Source of the DNA: Lachnospiraceae bacterium
GTDB taxonomy: Bacteria > Bacillota > Clostridia > Lachnospirales > Lachnospiraceae
NCBI GenBank assembly: GCA_030825115.1
Contig: JAPJQL010000013.1
Span: 1-64,000 of the forward strand
Direction: 5' to 3'
DNA: 64,000 bases
Shown here: one piece after another, positions 18,806 to 28,452 of the stretch
Numbering within the stretch: position 1 is the stretch's first letter
Layout of the letters: each line of letters starts with the position of its first letter
Notes under the pieces: model-generated
What the model saw: only the letters and a program-made list of their open reading frames with translations
What the model was told of the DNA's origin: nothing
Databases searched by the model: none
Program-made: the position numbers and the translations under genes

Positions 18806-19798
18806 TTAACCAGCAAGTTTTTTCCGTATCTGCCGCCTGGAAAACTCATAGATGTACAGCGCTGCGCCGTAGATCAGTTCCCATTCAATCGCAAGGTAAT
18901 TGGACAGATTCTCCCTCCGGTACGGAACCTTCCTGGTCTTTCGCGCCGTCCTGATCCCTTCTAACAGCCCTTCCACATAGTCCTTTTCAAAGCCCAGTTT
19001 TTTAAAAAAGGCATATTTGCCCGCAATCCCGAGGGCGATCGGCAGGCTGTTGAGCAAAAGCTGCAGACACGGCATATTTTTATAATTCAGGTATACATTG
19101 TTGCGCGCCGCCAGCTTCACCTTGAAAGAATTGTACTTCGATCCGCTGGTCCCGCTCCCCACATGGTACACCACCGCCTCCGGACAGTACCGGTTATAGT
19201 ATCCCGCAATCTTGGCACGGTATCCCACATCGATATCTTCCAGATAGGCAAAATGCATCTCATCAAAATAACCGATCTCCTCAAACACTTCCCGGCGGTA
19301 GATCGCCGCCCCGGCACAGGCGGAAAAGATATGGCAGGGACGGTCATACCGGGCAGTCTCCTGCCCTACTCCCCGCTGATACGCCCAGCCCATAATGCTG
19401 TACATATCCCCGGCGTCGTCCATCAGGTCCCGGTGATACATCTGGATCATCTTGGGGCTGACAGAAAAGATCCGGGGAGAACCTTCTATCGCGCGAAGGA
19501 GCTGTCCTACATAATCCGGCTCTGCCTCCGTGTCATTGTTCAAAAGAATCACATAAGGCGTCTTTGCCGCCCGGATCCCTGTGTTCACTGCCCCCGAAAA
19601 CCCGGTATTTTCCGCCAGAAACACCGACGGGATCTCCCGGGCTTTCAGCCACTCCACGCTTCCGTCCGTAGAGCCATTGTCCACCACCAGCACCTCAAAA
19701 TCACGGCAGGTCTGTCCTGCAAGCGCCTCCATGCACGCCTCCATAAACGCCATCCCGTTGTAATTGGGGATAATGACCGTCACTTTTTTTTCACTCAT
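18806..19798 (-). CDS. Family 2 glycosyltransferase
   Basis: Cytoplasmic inverting glycosyltransferase of 330 residues. The N-terminal GT-A fold shows VTVIIPNYNGMAFMEACMEAL, VVDNGSTDGS and the metal-binding NNDTE. The C-terminal third is basic and hydrophobic, suggesting membrane association. Its ATG overlaps the 3' end of the preceding glycosyltransferase gene by 8 nt (ATGAGTGA), so the two are translationally coupled. The pattern resembles rhamnosyltransferase-type enzymes, but donor and acceptor are unknown. Confidence 0.9.
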   Translation of the reverse strand: MSEKKVTVIIPNYNGMAFMEACMEALAGQTCRDFEVLVVDNGSTDGSVEWLKAREIPSVFLAENTGFSGAVNTGIRAAKTPYVILLNNDTEAEPDYVGQLLRAIEGSPRIFSVSPKMIQMYHRDLMDDAGDMYSIMGWAYQRGVGQETARYDRPCHIFSACAGAAIYRREVFEEIGYFDEMHFAYLEDIDVGYRAKIAGYYNRYCPEAVVYHVGSGTSGSKYNSFKVKLAARNNVYLNYKNMPCLQLLLNSLPIALGIAGKYAFFKKLGFEKDYVEGLLEGIRTARKTRKVPYRRENLSNYLAIEWELIYGAALYIYEFSRRQIRKKLAG

Positions 19799-21995
19799 TC
19801 ACATCCACCTCAAGCTTATAAGGCTCTCCGATCTTTTCTTTCAGCAGATCGCGGAGCGCAAAATTAGACTTCCGCAGAGTCAGATTCGGATTGTAATACG
19901 GGTCGCCTTTTTCCAGGATCGTTGGCCAGCGGCGGGCAAAAATCGCAACTTCCCTGTTGAACCGGTCCACCTTCTCCGGCGTATCCTCAAGTCCCCTGGA
20001 CTTCGATTCATAGTGGTACAGCTTCGCATAAGGCGCATATACTACCAGCTTTCCCGTCTTCCGCACCTTCATGCAGTAGTCGATATCATTGAACGCCACG
20101 GCAAGCTCTTCGGTAAATCCGCCCACCTCGCGGAACACCGCCGCCTTAGTCATCATGCACGCCGCCGTTACGGCGCTGTAATCCTGGGCACACATCGCCC
20201 TGTGGAAATAGCTGTTCTCCGCTTCATGCAGCCCGATAAATGTATGCCCCGCGATGCCGCCAAAGCCCACGACCACGCCGGCATGCTGGATCGTGCCGTC
20301 CTGATACAAAAGCCTCGCCCCGACGATCCCCACATCATCCCGCTGGCAAAAGCCCAGCATCTCTTCGATCATGCGCGGTTCGATGATCTCCGTGTCATTG
20401 TTTAAAAACAGCAGATATTCTCCTTTGGCAAACTCCGCGCCAAAATTGTTGATTGCAGAATAGTTAAACTCCCGTTCCCATGTGACCACGCGCACCTGCG
20501 GGAATTCCTTTTGGATCTTTTCATAATACGCAAACGTCTCCGGCTCCGTACTGTTATTCTCGATCACCACGAATTCCAGGTTCTTATAATCCGCCCGCTC
20601 GATCAGGGAGCGCATACAGAGGTCCAGATCCTTATGGTGGTCCTTGTTTGGAATCACCACCGACACCAGCGGATTCCCTTTTATCTGGAACGTGGTGTGG
20701 TAAATCCCATAATCCACGCCCTTTTCCACCTTTTCGGCCGCGATTCCGCACCGCTCATAATGCGCCATGACAGCCCGGGAACCGGCTTCAAACGCATACA
20801 GCTTGCTCTCCGGATTGCTGGCCGTCGAATCCTGATGGCAGCGCCAGTGGTACAGCACCTGCGGAATATGCCAGATCTCTTTCGCCGCCTCCGTACACCG
20901 GAAGATAAAATCATAATCCTGCGCCCCGTCATACTCATGGCGGAACCCGCCCACCTGCTCCAAAAGCTCCCGCTTCACCACAAACAGATGGCAGATATAA
21001 TTGACGCTGCACAAAAGATCGGGGTTAAAATCCGGTTTGAAATGTGGATCAAACAACGCGCCCCCGTCCATATCCAGCTTATCCTCGTCGGAATAGATCA
21101 CATCGCACCGGGGATGGTCGTGGATGGCCGCAGCCACCTCAAACAGCGCATGTTCCGGCAACGTGTCGTCGTGGTCCGCCAGCACGATAAAATCACCGTC
21201 CGCCATCTCGATGGCGGCATTGGTGTTTCCTGATATTCCCAGATTCTCGCCCAGGTTTTTGTAGCGGAACCGGTCATCCTTTTCCAGATACTGCTTCATG
21301 ACCTTCTCGACGATATGCCCTTCCCCTTTCGGACTGCCGTTTGCGACGCAGACTTCCCAGTTCCCATAGGTCTGGTGCAGGATGGAGTCCAGCATCTCCC
21401 GCAGATATTTCTCCGGGGTCTTATAGGCGGGAATCACAATGGACAGCTTCGGCTGACCGGGAAATACCGTCTTTCGCTGCTGTTCCAGTTCTTCCCCGGT
21501 GGGCTTTGTCAGATCGTACCACTCGCCGTAGTCGTAGTCGTTGTCCAGCCCCTGAAGCTTGTGTCTGGACTTTAAAAACAGTGCTTTTAATCCATGCTTC
21601 CTGCCAAACTCAAAAGCCACATGCACCGTCTCCATATTCATCAGGTCACGGATTTTTTCCATACGCTTGTGGGCCACGCTGGCGCGCTTTGCGATCAGCT
21701 CTTCATTGTACTTCACCCGCGCAGTCTTCCCGTCGCAGCGGATCAGCAGAAAATAGCTGCGTCCCCGCTCATAGGGAAACTGGATGTCAAACCCAAAATC
21801 CCGGTCATAGACTTTTTTATAATAAATCTGGCTCACATCATCCCGTCTTGTGGAGACACACTGGATCTCCACCGGATTATGCGCCTCGTCCTCCACGGCA
21901 AACTCTGCTTTCGACTCCGGGCTTTTTCCAATTACCCAGCCGTTCAGCGTAATGGAATTTTCCCGGATCCGCACCACGTCAATCTTATACTTCAT
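19791..21995 (-). CDS. Large tandem-domain family 2 glycosyltransferase
   Basis: A 734-residue protein with two GT2 domains in series. About 180 N-terminal residues look like a beta-rich accessory domain (SITLNGWVIGKSPESKAEF). The first GT-A domain begins near LSIVIPAYKTPEKYL with acidic motif ADHDDTLPE. The second begins near VSVVIPNKDHHKDL with LNNDTEIIEP and a C-terminal FNDIDYCMKVRKTGK loop. Such enzymes usually build a disaccharide repeat or act as capsule or rhamnan polymerases. It starts 5 nt after the end of the GtrB-like gene and overlaps the following GT2 gene. Confidence 0.9.
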   Translation of the reverse strand: MKYKIDVVRIRENSITLNGWVIGKSPESKAEFAVEDEAHNPVEIQCVSTRRDDVSQIYYKKVYDRDFGFDIQFPYERGRSYFLLIRCDGKTARVKYNEELIAKRASVAHKRMEKIRDLMNMETVHVAFEFGRKHGLKALFLKSRHKLQGLDNDYDYGEWYDLTKPTGEELEQQRKTVFPGQPKLSIVIPAYKTPEKYLREMLDSILHQTYGNWEVCVANGSPKGEGHIVEKVMKQYLEKDDRFRYKNLGENLGISGNTNAAIEMADGDFIVLADHDDTLPEHALFEVAAAIHDHPRCDVIYSDEDKLDMDGGALFDPHFKPDFNPDLLCSVNYICHLFVVKRELLEQVGGFRHEYDGAQDYDFIFRCTEAAKEIWHIPQVLYHWRCHQDSTASNPESKLYAFEAGSRAVMAHYERCGIAAEKVEKGVDYGIYHTTFQIKGNPLVSVVIPNKDHHKDLDLCMRSLIERADYKNLEFVVIENNSTEPETFAYYEKIQKEFPQVRVVTWEREFNYSAINNFGAEFAKGEYLLFLNNDTEIIEPRMIEEMLGFCQRDDVGIVGARLLYQDGTIQHAGVVVGFGGIAGHTFIGLHEAENSYFHRAMCAQDYSAVTAACMMTKAAVFREVGGFTEELAVAFNDIDYCMKVRKTGKLVVYAPYAKLYHYESKSRGLEDTPEKVDRFNREVAIFARRWPTILEKGDPYYNPNLTLRKSNFALRDLLKEKIGEPYKLEVDVNE

Positions 21996-22000
21996 TTGTT

Positions 22001-22954
22001 TTATTCCTCTGTTTCTTCTTTGTCAAAATTGATCCGCTCCTCTTCGATCACCAGCGGCCGCTTCATCACACGCTGATTGATGGACAAGATATATTCTCCC
22101 ACCATTCCGATGAAAAAAATCTGCACAGAGCCCAAAAAGAGCATTCCGATCAGCATTGGCGCCATCCCGGCAGGAAAACGGTCCCACCAGACCAGTTTCA
22201 TGATCAGGTAGATCAGCGCCACAACAAAGCTGCCCGCGCAGCAGAACGCGCCCATGATCGTCGCAAGCCGTAGCCCCACCTTCGTATAAGAAGTGATGCT
22301 GAGCATCGCCGCATCATACAGCTTGTAAAAATTATTATGGGTCTTTCCCGCACGCCGCTTCGGCTGCTCATAGGGAATCTCCTTGCGCTTGTATCCAAGC
22401 TCCGCCACGATTCCCCGAAGGAACGGCGTCGGATCGTCCAATCCGCGGAGCACCTCGATAAAGGCCCTGTCATAAAGACCGGAACCGGTAAAATGCTCGA
22501 TCTGCTCCACATCCGACAGCTTCTTGATCGTTTTATAGTAGCAGCTTCTGAGCCAGTACATGACCCGGCTCTCCTTGCTGCTGGTCTTAATCCCGATCAC
22601 GATTTTATAGCCCTCTTCCCACGCCTTCACATACTTGGGAATCAGATCCACCGGGTCCTGAAAATCGGCCACCATCTCGATCACACAATCTCCCGTGACC
22701 TGCAAGATCCCGTAATACGGAGAATTGAACTGGCCGAAATTCCTGGCGTTAAAGATCGCCTTGATCTTTGGATTCTCCCGGCAGAGCCGGCGGAGGATCG
22801 GCCGGGTATTGTCATTTGAATCATTATCTATAAATACGAGCTCATAGTCGTACTGCGGCAGGTCCCGCTCCAGCGTCTCCACCACCGCACGGCTGATCGG
22901 CTCCACATTTTCCTCTTCATTATAGCAGGGAATCAGCACACTGATTTTTTTCAT
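22001..22954 (-). CDS. GtrB/DPM1-like polyisoprenyl-phosphate glycosyltransferase
   Basis: A 317-residue GT2 enzyme: catalytic domain (ISVLIPCYNEEENVEPI, FIDNDSNDNT, VADFQDPVDLIPK) followed by two C-terminal transmembrane helices (about 230-290). This layout is typical of enzymes that put a sugar on undecaprenyl phosphate for later use outside the cell. The ATG at 22954 follows GAGGTGA. No GtrA flippase is in this operon; the one at 52.1 kb could serve it. Third glycosyltransferase of the block. Confidence 0.9.
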   Translation of the reverse strand: MKKISVLIPCYNEEENVEPISRAVVETLERDLPQYDYELVFIDNDSNDNTRPILRRLCRENPKIKAIFNARNFGQFNSPYYGILQVTGDCVIEMVADFQDPVDLIPKYVKAWEEGYKIVIGIKTSSKESRVMYWLRSCYYKTIKKLSDVEQIEHFTGSGLYDRAFIEVLRGLDDPTPFLRGIVAELGYKRKEIPYEQPKRRAGKTHNNFYKLYDAAMLSITSYTKVGLRLATIMGAFCCAGSFVVALIYLIMKLVWWDRFPAGMAPMLIGMLFLGSVQIFFIGMVGEYILSINQRVMKRPLVIEEERINFDKEETEE

Positions 22955-23014
22955 CTGTCTTCACCTCATATTTTTGCTTCTATCATTTCCATAGCTGCCA
23001 AACGGCTCAGGCTG

Positions 23015-23986
23015 TCACTGTAAATCGTTCTCCTCGCCGGCCTGAGCCAGCATTTTGCGAATTCCCTCCGCAAACGGATACTGCTCGCTCCACTGCCCGT
23101 CCGTCAGCTCATGCAGCACATCAATCTTTGGCCGGATGGACAGCGCCCCTTCTCTGGCCTGCACAAAGGTTCCAAACTCCAGTTTTCCGTTTTCCCCGCA
23201 CAGCCTGTGTACCTCCTCCACAAACGACTTCAGCTCCCTGGTGTCTGAACTGGCGATGTTTACGATATGGGACTCTCCCTGCCTGCCCTCCGAGCAGAGA
23301 CAAAGCGCCAGAACAGCCTGTGCCGCGTCCTCGATATCCATAAAATTCCAATGATGGCGGCAGGCGCTCAAAGACACCGTCTCCCCTTTTGGCAGTTCCC
23401 TCACAAGGGTGGAGATGATGGACCAGGGATGGTCGCCTGTCCCATAGACACTGAAAAACCGGAGATGATAATATGTCATGTTCCACTGACAGCACAGAGG
23501 CTTTGCCTGCTCATAAAATGACAGCTTTGCCTTCCCGTATTCATTCACAGGATGGCAGGCGAGCGACTCTTCCATCACGCCGTCATTTGTGATCCCGTAC
23601 TCCACCCGCGACCCGGCGTCCATAAACAGCCGGCAGCCCAGCCGGTGCGCCGCTTTTACGCACGCTAAAGAAGCTGCGACATTGGCCGCCTGGACCTCGG
23701 GAGAGTCGATCTCTTCCCGGTTCACACCTCCCCATGCAAAATGCAGAAAAGCATCGGCCTGTCCAATCTGTCCGATGCAGTCTTCCACCTGCTCCATCGG
23801 GCAGAATACCAGGTTCAGCGTCCCCTTCCGTCCTTTATCCTCCGGCAGACGCCCAAGGCTGCGAGAATCAGGGCGCACCAGCGCATAGACCAGCGCCCCC
23901 TGTTCCAGGAAGATCCGCGCCACATTTCTCCCGATAAAACCGGTCGCCCCGGTTATGACAATCTTCTTTCCTGACAATTCCATCAT
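23015..23986 (-). CDS. NAD(P)-dependent SDR epimerase/dehydratase, copy 2
   Basis: Extended short-chain dehydrogenase of 323 residues that probably modifies a nucleotide sugar. The dinucleotide motif GATGFIG is at the N-terminus; the catalytic set is Ser in GSRVEYG and YGKAK. It is a clear paralogue of the SDR at 25.2-26.1 kb: shared landmarks include VRPDSRSLG/VRPGTKNLG, NEYGKAK/SEYGKAK and FFSVYGTGDHPWS/IFSVYGPGDHPWS. The two genes flank the C-methyltransferase, suggesting successive steps on one sugar intermediate. The reaction (epimerisation, reduction or dehydration) cannot be fixed by eye. Confidence 0.86.
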   Translation of the reverse strand: MMELSGKKIVITGATGFIGRNVARIFLEQGALVYALVRPDSRSLGRLPEDKGRKGTLNLVFCPMEQVEDCIGQIGQADAFLHFAWGGVNREEIDSPEVQAANVAASLACVKAAHRLGCRLFMDAGSRVEYGITNDGVMEESLACHPVNEYGKAKLSFYEQAKPLCCQWNMTYYHLRFFSVYGTGDHPWSIISTLVRELPKGETVSLSACRHHWNFMDIEDAAQAVLALCLCSEGRQGESHIVNIASSDTRELKSFVEEVHRLCGENGKLEFGTFVQAREGALSIRPKIDVLHELTDGQWSEQYPFAEGIRKMLAQAGEENDLQ

Positions 23987-24050
23987 CCGTTTTCCCGCTT
24001 TCCAGTCATTCTTCCATACAGTCCGGTCCGTCTGTTTTTTCCGTATGGTC

Positions 24051-25232
24051 TTACAGCTCTTCTATGTGGTCCGTCCGCAGCGTCAAGATCCTGACGCCCT
24101 CATCGAACCGCTGCCGGATAATCCCGGCAATCTCATCCGTATATCCCGGCGCCACGATCAGCACTGCATCCACCGGCGCATCAAAATAATGCTCCGGAGC
24201 CACGATCGGCAGGTGGGATGCAGGCGCATACCGCCCCTGTTTAAACGGTGCGGAGTCAATGATATACTCCACCCGGTCTGCCAGCCCAAGGGTCGCCGCC
24301 AGTGTAAATCCCTGATGGCTGGCCCCCCAGATGGCGAGCTTTTTGCCCTCCCCGCGAAGTTTCAGCAAAGCTTCCATCTCCCCCCGCACACGGTCATAGC
24401 CTTGTTTCAACGGCGCGATATCGATCCGGGTAATCCCGGCTGGCTCTGGTTCTTCCTTAAGCCGCTCAGGATTCTTCCGCACGATCATGGCGATCGTATC
24501 CCGGTTCACCATCTCCTCTTCCAGCACGTCAAACCCGTACCGGTTGAGCAGCGCCCGCAGGGAATCAAACGAATAATAGGCGATATGATCCCGGATCAGC
24601 TCATAATAACTCCCCTGCTCCAGGATATATTCCAGCGCAGGCACGGTCACTAACCCCATCCCGTCATCCGCCAGATTATGATAGATCGCCTGGAGCATCC
24701 TCCCCGGTTCGGGCTGATGTTCCAGGAAATTAAATGACAAAAACACGTCGAATGGCCCTTGTACCGCACCGTCCGTCAGCTCGCGCTCCGGCTCTCCGGC
24801 AAAGTCCTGCCACACATGCAGCCCCGCTTTCCGTGCAAGCCCGGCCAGCTCCGCCTTATGTTCAATCCCGTAAGCTTCTACGGGAAATTCCGTCAGGACT
24901 TTGAGAAACTCTCCGCGCCCGCAGCCCACCTCCAGAAACTTTTTCCCTTCCAGATGATAAGTCTCGATCAGATGGCGGTACTGCCGTCTCCGCAATTGGG
25001 TCATCGTCGTGGAAAAGCCGCCCGCGCGGATCACATCCTTAAAATAAGAAACAGGGGCACAGTCAAACTGAACCAGACCGCAGCCGCAGCATTGGTACAG
25101 GTCCAGAGTGACGCCCCGGTCACGGTCTTTTTGATCTTTATCCGGTATATCCTGGGCAGACGCCGGAGCGTCGCCAAGCTCAAACAGTATCTCATCGGGA
25201 AGCGCCTTCCCGCAGGCTATGCATCGTTTCAT
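24051..25232 (-). CDS. Zinc-finger SAM-dependent C-methyltransferase (NDP-sugar type)
   Basis: A 393-residue enzyme with the three-part layout of NDP-sugar C-methyltransferases such as TylC3 and TcaB9. A four-cysteine zinc-binding N-terminus (Cys4 and Cys7; Cys48/49 and Cys51) leads into a SAM domain (FLEVGCGRGEF near residue 98) and a C-terminal Rossmann-like domain (LAIWGASHQGF...IDSAPFKQGRYAP). These enzymes methylate C3 of a 4-keto sugar. The ATG at 25232 follows GGAGGG and lies 41 nt inside the upstream SDR gene; the longer frame has no ribosome site. Substrate identity is inferred from family and neighbours. Confidence 0.86.
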   Translation of the reverse strand: MKRCIACGKALPDEILFELGDAPASAQDIPDKDQKDRDRGVTLDLYQCCGCGLVQFDCAPVSYFKDVIRAGGFSTTMTQLRRRQYRHLIETYHLEGKKFLEVGCGRGEFLKVLTEFPVEAYGIEHKAELAGLARKAGLHVWQDFAGEPERELTDGAVQGPFDVFLSFNFLEHQPEPGRMLQAIYHNLADDGMGLVTVPALEYILEQGSYYELIRDHIAYYSFDSLRALLNRYGFDVLEEEMVNRDTIAMIVRKNPERLKEEPEPAGITRIDIAPLKQGYDRVRGEMEALLKLRGEGKKLAIWGASHQGFTLAATLGLADRVEYIIDSAPFKQGRYAPASHLPIVAPEHYFDAPVDAVLIVAPGYTDEIAGIIRQRFDEGVRILTLRTDHIEEL

Positions 25233-26130
25233 ATATTCCCTCCGTAAAAGATGTAACAGGCCGCCATCCGGTCTCCGCCTCAAGCTTTGAGATGTCCGGG
25301 ATCAGCGACGCCGGACCCTCTGCATTGGGTTTCCGCTTTCCATAGGCATAACTCCCCCTGCTGCCGCAGAGGCGGTACATCTCCTCGATAAATCCTCTCA
25401 GTACCCGGGTATCTTCACCCGCGATATTATATACGCCCGGCCGCCCTTCTGTCAACAGGCGGATGATCGCCGCAGCCGCGTCCTCAATATAAAGAAAATT
25501 CCACTTCTGGGTACACTCCCCAAGCTCCATATGTCCCCCCTGCATCCAGGTATCCAGGCAGGTGTTCACAAGGGACCATGGATGGTCGCCCGGTCCGTAT
25601 ACGCTGAAGATCCTCGTATGAATATACTCCATTTTCCGTGATTTGCATAGTTCTTTCGCAAGATTTGCAAAATCTGCCTTTGCTTTTCCATATTCTGACA
25701 CCGGGCTGCAGGGCGTCTCCTCCGTGATCAGGCTGCGGTGGATTCCGTACTCTGCCTGAGAACCGGTAAATAGAAATCGTCTGCAGCCAAGTCCTGCGGC
25801 CGCCCGCACCGCCGCCAGGGAATTGCGGACATTCGCCTGCTGTACCTCCCGCTTCATCCGGTTATCGCTGCCTGCCCCGTCCCAGCCAATCTGAATCCAG
25901 GCATCCCAGCCCGGGCCGCTCACGGCGCGCCCAATCTCTTCAATCTGTTCCATATGCAAAGAGACCACCAAAAGCCGTTCCTTCGCCGCTTCCGGCACGC
26001 ATTCCCACAGATGCCCCAGGTTCTTCGTGCCGGGGCGCACAACCGCGCACACCCGGCATCCCTGCTGCAATAACTGTCCTGCCGTCACGGCCCCGATAAA
26101 ACTGGTGGCCCCCGTCACAACTACATTCAT
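25192..26130 (-). CDS. NAD(P)-dependent SDR epimerase/dehydratase, copy 1
   Basis: Extended SDR of 312 residues, paralogue of the one at 23.0-24.0 kb. GATSFIG marks the cofactor site; the catalytic Ser is in TGSQAEYG and the Tyr/Lys in YGKAK. The conserved DHPWSLVNT and WNFLYIEDAA suggest the same fold and a related nucleotide-sugar substrate. It begins 47 nt after the TPP enzyme, behind AAAGGTG, and its end overlaps the methyltransferase gene by 41 nt. Confidence 0.86.
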   Translation of the reverse strand: MNVVVTGATSFIGAVTAGQLLQQGCRVCAVVRPGTKNLGHLWECVPEAAKERLLVVSLHMEQIEEIGRAVSGPGWDAWIQIGWDGAGSDNRMKREVQQANVRNSLAAVRAAAGLGCRRFLFTGSQAEYGIHRSLITEETPCSPVSEYGKAKADFANLAKELCKSRKMEYIHTRIFSVYGPGDHPWSLVNTCLDTWMQGGHMELGECTQKWNFLYIEDAAAAIIRLLTEGRPGVYNIAGEDTRVLRGFIEEMYRLCGSRGSYAYGKRKPNAEGPASLIPDISKLEAETGWRPVTSFTEGIYETMHSLREGASR

Positions 26131-26177
26131 CTGTCAACTGCACCTTTCCTCATCTGCCCCGGTCTCCAAAACTCCCC

Positions 26178-28256
26178 CTACTGCAGTCGTTTGATCACCA
26201 TCATCGCGTCCATCTCCTCTTCCGGAAGGAACGGAGACAGATCCTCCAGCGGAGGAGATACGATCGTCCCGTCCGGCAGCCGTTTTGCGGAAGATTTCGG
26301 TTCAAAATTCTGGTCTGTCGTCACAAAGACCTCGCAGATCGCCGGTCCTTCCAGAGAAAGGGTCCGCCCGATCGCATCAGCCAGCTCTCCGTTGTGCCGC
26401 GCCGCCGTATAAGGATATCCATAAGCCGCCGCCAGCTTCTCCATATCCGGGAAGCTCAGGTCATAGCTGTCCACACCGATCCCCACAAGCGGCTCTCCAA
26501 AGAAATTCTTCTGGGTCTGCCGGATGGAGTGGTAGCCGCCGTTATTGATCAGGAATATCTTAATCGGCATCTTGTGATGGATGATCGTCTGCAATTCCTG
26601 TAAATTCATCTGGATGCTGCCGTCTCCGGTCAGAAGGATGATGTCCTCCGGCTTCCCGCCGTCCCCGCCTGCAAACTCCGGATCATAGGCTGCCATACAG
26701 GCTCCGATGGCCGCCGGCAGGTCATATCCCATCGAGGCGATCGCAGAATTCGAGAGAAACCTCTGTCCCGGTTTTATCACGATCGCATGGCCCCCGACAA
26801 CACAGGCAGAGCCGTTGCCCACCACCGTGATCTGATTCTCCTTCTGTCTGCTGCCAAGCTCATGGACAAGGGCATACACATTGGCTTCCTTCGTATCGTC
26901 ATCTGCCAGATGCTTTGGCAGGATCACCGGATATTTTTCCCTCCACATCCGGCAGGTGTCGGACCAGGTCATCCCGGCCAGCCCCTCGCCGCCGTTAAAT
27001 ACCGGATGGGAAGCAGCCGCGCCGTCTTCCTCCAGCACCTTGATCATCATCTCAAGCAGCTCCTTCGCATCCGCGTGGACCTTCATATCCGAATGGACGC
27101 TCGGCTTTTTCAGTTCTTCCGCATCCACATCATTGACGATCACATAGGCCTCTCTCGCCCATGTCTGATAATTATAACCGACCTGGCGGATACTCAGACG
27201 GCTTCCCACGGAAAATACCAGGTCGCTGTTCTGGACCGCAAAGTTGCCCGGACGGTCGCCCATCCCGCCGGCCCGTCCCACATACAGCGGGTGGCTGCTG
27301 TAGATACAGTCCTGGCTGTTCCAGCCGACTACGACCGGAATGCCTAAAAGCTCCACGACCCGCATAAAAGCATCGTGCGCCCCCGCAATACGGATTCCGT
27401 TCCCCGCATTGAATACGGGACGCTTCGAAGCTCTGATCTTTTCGACGATCGCCCTTGCCGTCTCCTCCGTCACCTTCGGCGGCAGGACCTGACGGCGCTC
27501 GCCTTTCCCCGCATAGTCTTCCGGGATCGCGTGAGGCGGCTCCACGACCGTCACAGCCTCGTCCCCTCTCTTTCCTGCGATCACCGCGGCTTTCAGCGAG
27601 TCTCCCGAAGCCCCCGCCACCACGGCGGCGCCGGAGTCATGGTCGATCCCCACGGTATGGACCGCCCAACCGGTCCCTCCCGCCTCATAATCATCTGCGT
27701 CGAATCCTGCAAGCTGCTCCACGTCCACATAAGCGCCCTGGACATCCAACGGAATATCAAGCCAGGTCGGTCCCGGCCTTCCGGAATACGCCAGATAAAG
27801 CGCTTTTTCCAGGCAGTAGCGGATTCTCATCGGGTCGATCACCATCTCACTGTACTTCGTCATGCAGTCGATCGACTTTACGATATCAAATTCCTGATCG
27901 CCCATCGCCCGGATGCCTACGCCGGACCAACGGGCCGTGGTGTCATAGCGCACCTGTCCCGACAGCACCAGCATCGGAATAGAATCCAGCCATCCGCCTA
28001 CCACGCCGGTGATAGCATTGGTACCCCCCGGGCCTGTCGTCACACATAGAAGACCAATCTTGTTGTGGATCCTGGCATACGCTTCCGCCGCGATCGCGCA
28101 TGCCTGCTCATGATGCTGGTACAGGCAGTGCAGCCCTTCCTGATGTCCCAGCGCATCGTTCAGATGCATTGCTCCGCCGCCGGTCACGGTAAACGCCTGA
28201 TTGATCCCGGATTCCACCAGTTTCTGTGCTATATAGTTGGAAACTTTTACTTTCAT
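26178..28256 (-). CDS. Thiamine-diphosphate-dependent enzyme (acetolactate-synthase superfamily)
   Basis: A 692-residue TPP enzyme. The catalytic glutamate is Glu50 in YQHHEQAC; the cofactor motif runs from GDGSIQMNLQEL to INNGGY near residues 540-570. The family is usually 550-600 residues; the excess is an insert of about 100 residues after the N-terminal Pyr domain, rich in Ala, Gly, Val and Asp (around 180-280). Within a sugar operon it resembles YerE-type enzymes that add a two-carbon branch to a keto-sugar better than it does biosynthetic IlvB. The start at 28256 follows GAGGAGAAG; 13 further upstream codons lack a site. First gene of the glycan block. Confidence 0.82.
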   Translation of the reverse strand: MKVKVSNYIAQKLVESGINQAFTVTGGGAMHLNDALGHQEGLHCLYQHHEQACAIAAEAYARIHNKIGLLCVTTGPGGTNAITGVVGGWLDSIPMLVLSGQVRYDTTARWSGVGIRAMGDQEFDIVKSIDCMTKYSEMVIDPMRIRYCLEKALYLAYSGRPGPTWLDIPLDVQGAYVDVEQLAGFDADDYEAGGTGWAVHTVGIDHDSGAAVVAGASGDSLKAAVIAGKRGDEAVTVVEPPHAIPEDYAGKGERRQVLPPKVTEETARAIVEKIRASKRPVFNAGNGIRIAGAHDAFMRVVELLGIPVVVGWNSQDCIYSSHPLYVGRAGGMGDRPGNFAVQNSDLVFSVGSRLSIRQVGYNYQTWAREAYVIVNDVDAEELKKPSVHSDMKVHADAKELLEMMIKVLEEDGAAASHPVFNGGEGLAGMTWSDTCRMWREKYPVILPKHLADDDTKEANVYALVHELGSRQKENQITVVGNGSACVVGGHAIVIKPGQRFLSNSAIASMGYDLPAAIGACMAAYDPEFAGGDGGKPEDIILLTGDGSIQMNLQELQTIIHHKMPIKIFLINNGGYHSIRQTQKNFFGEPLVGIGVDSYDLSFPDMEKLAAAYGYPYTAARHNGELADAIGRTLSLEGPAICEVFVTTDQNFEPKSSAKRLPDGTIVSPPLEDLSPFLPEEEMDAMMVIKRLQ

Positions 28257-28285
28257 AGGCTTCTCCTCTCTAAACTCTTGCAAAC

Positions 28286-28294
28286 AGTATAACA
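28286..28294 (-). promoter_or_regulatory. Extended -10 promoter of the glycan block
   Basis: Minus strand TGT-TATACT about 30 nt upstream of the TPP-enzyme start is a good extended -10; no convincing -35 box is present at the right distance. It would drive the run of genes from 28.3 to 15.2 kb. Confidence 0.4.
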
Positions 28295-28452
28295 TAACTC
28301 CTGAAAAAATCCTACTATGAAAAATCCTGCCATTCCTGCCAGCAACCTACACTATGCACGCCCCACCCCTTACGTTATAATCGCAGAGTAATGCAACTAC
28401 GGATTCTCGGCCAAAGAGATTATGGTAAACTCAAAAAGGAGAAAAAACATTT

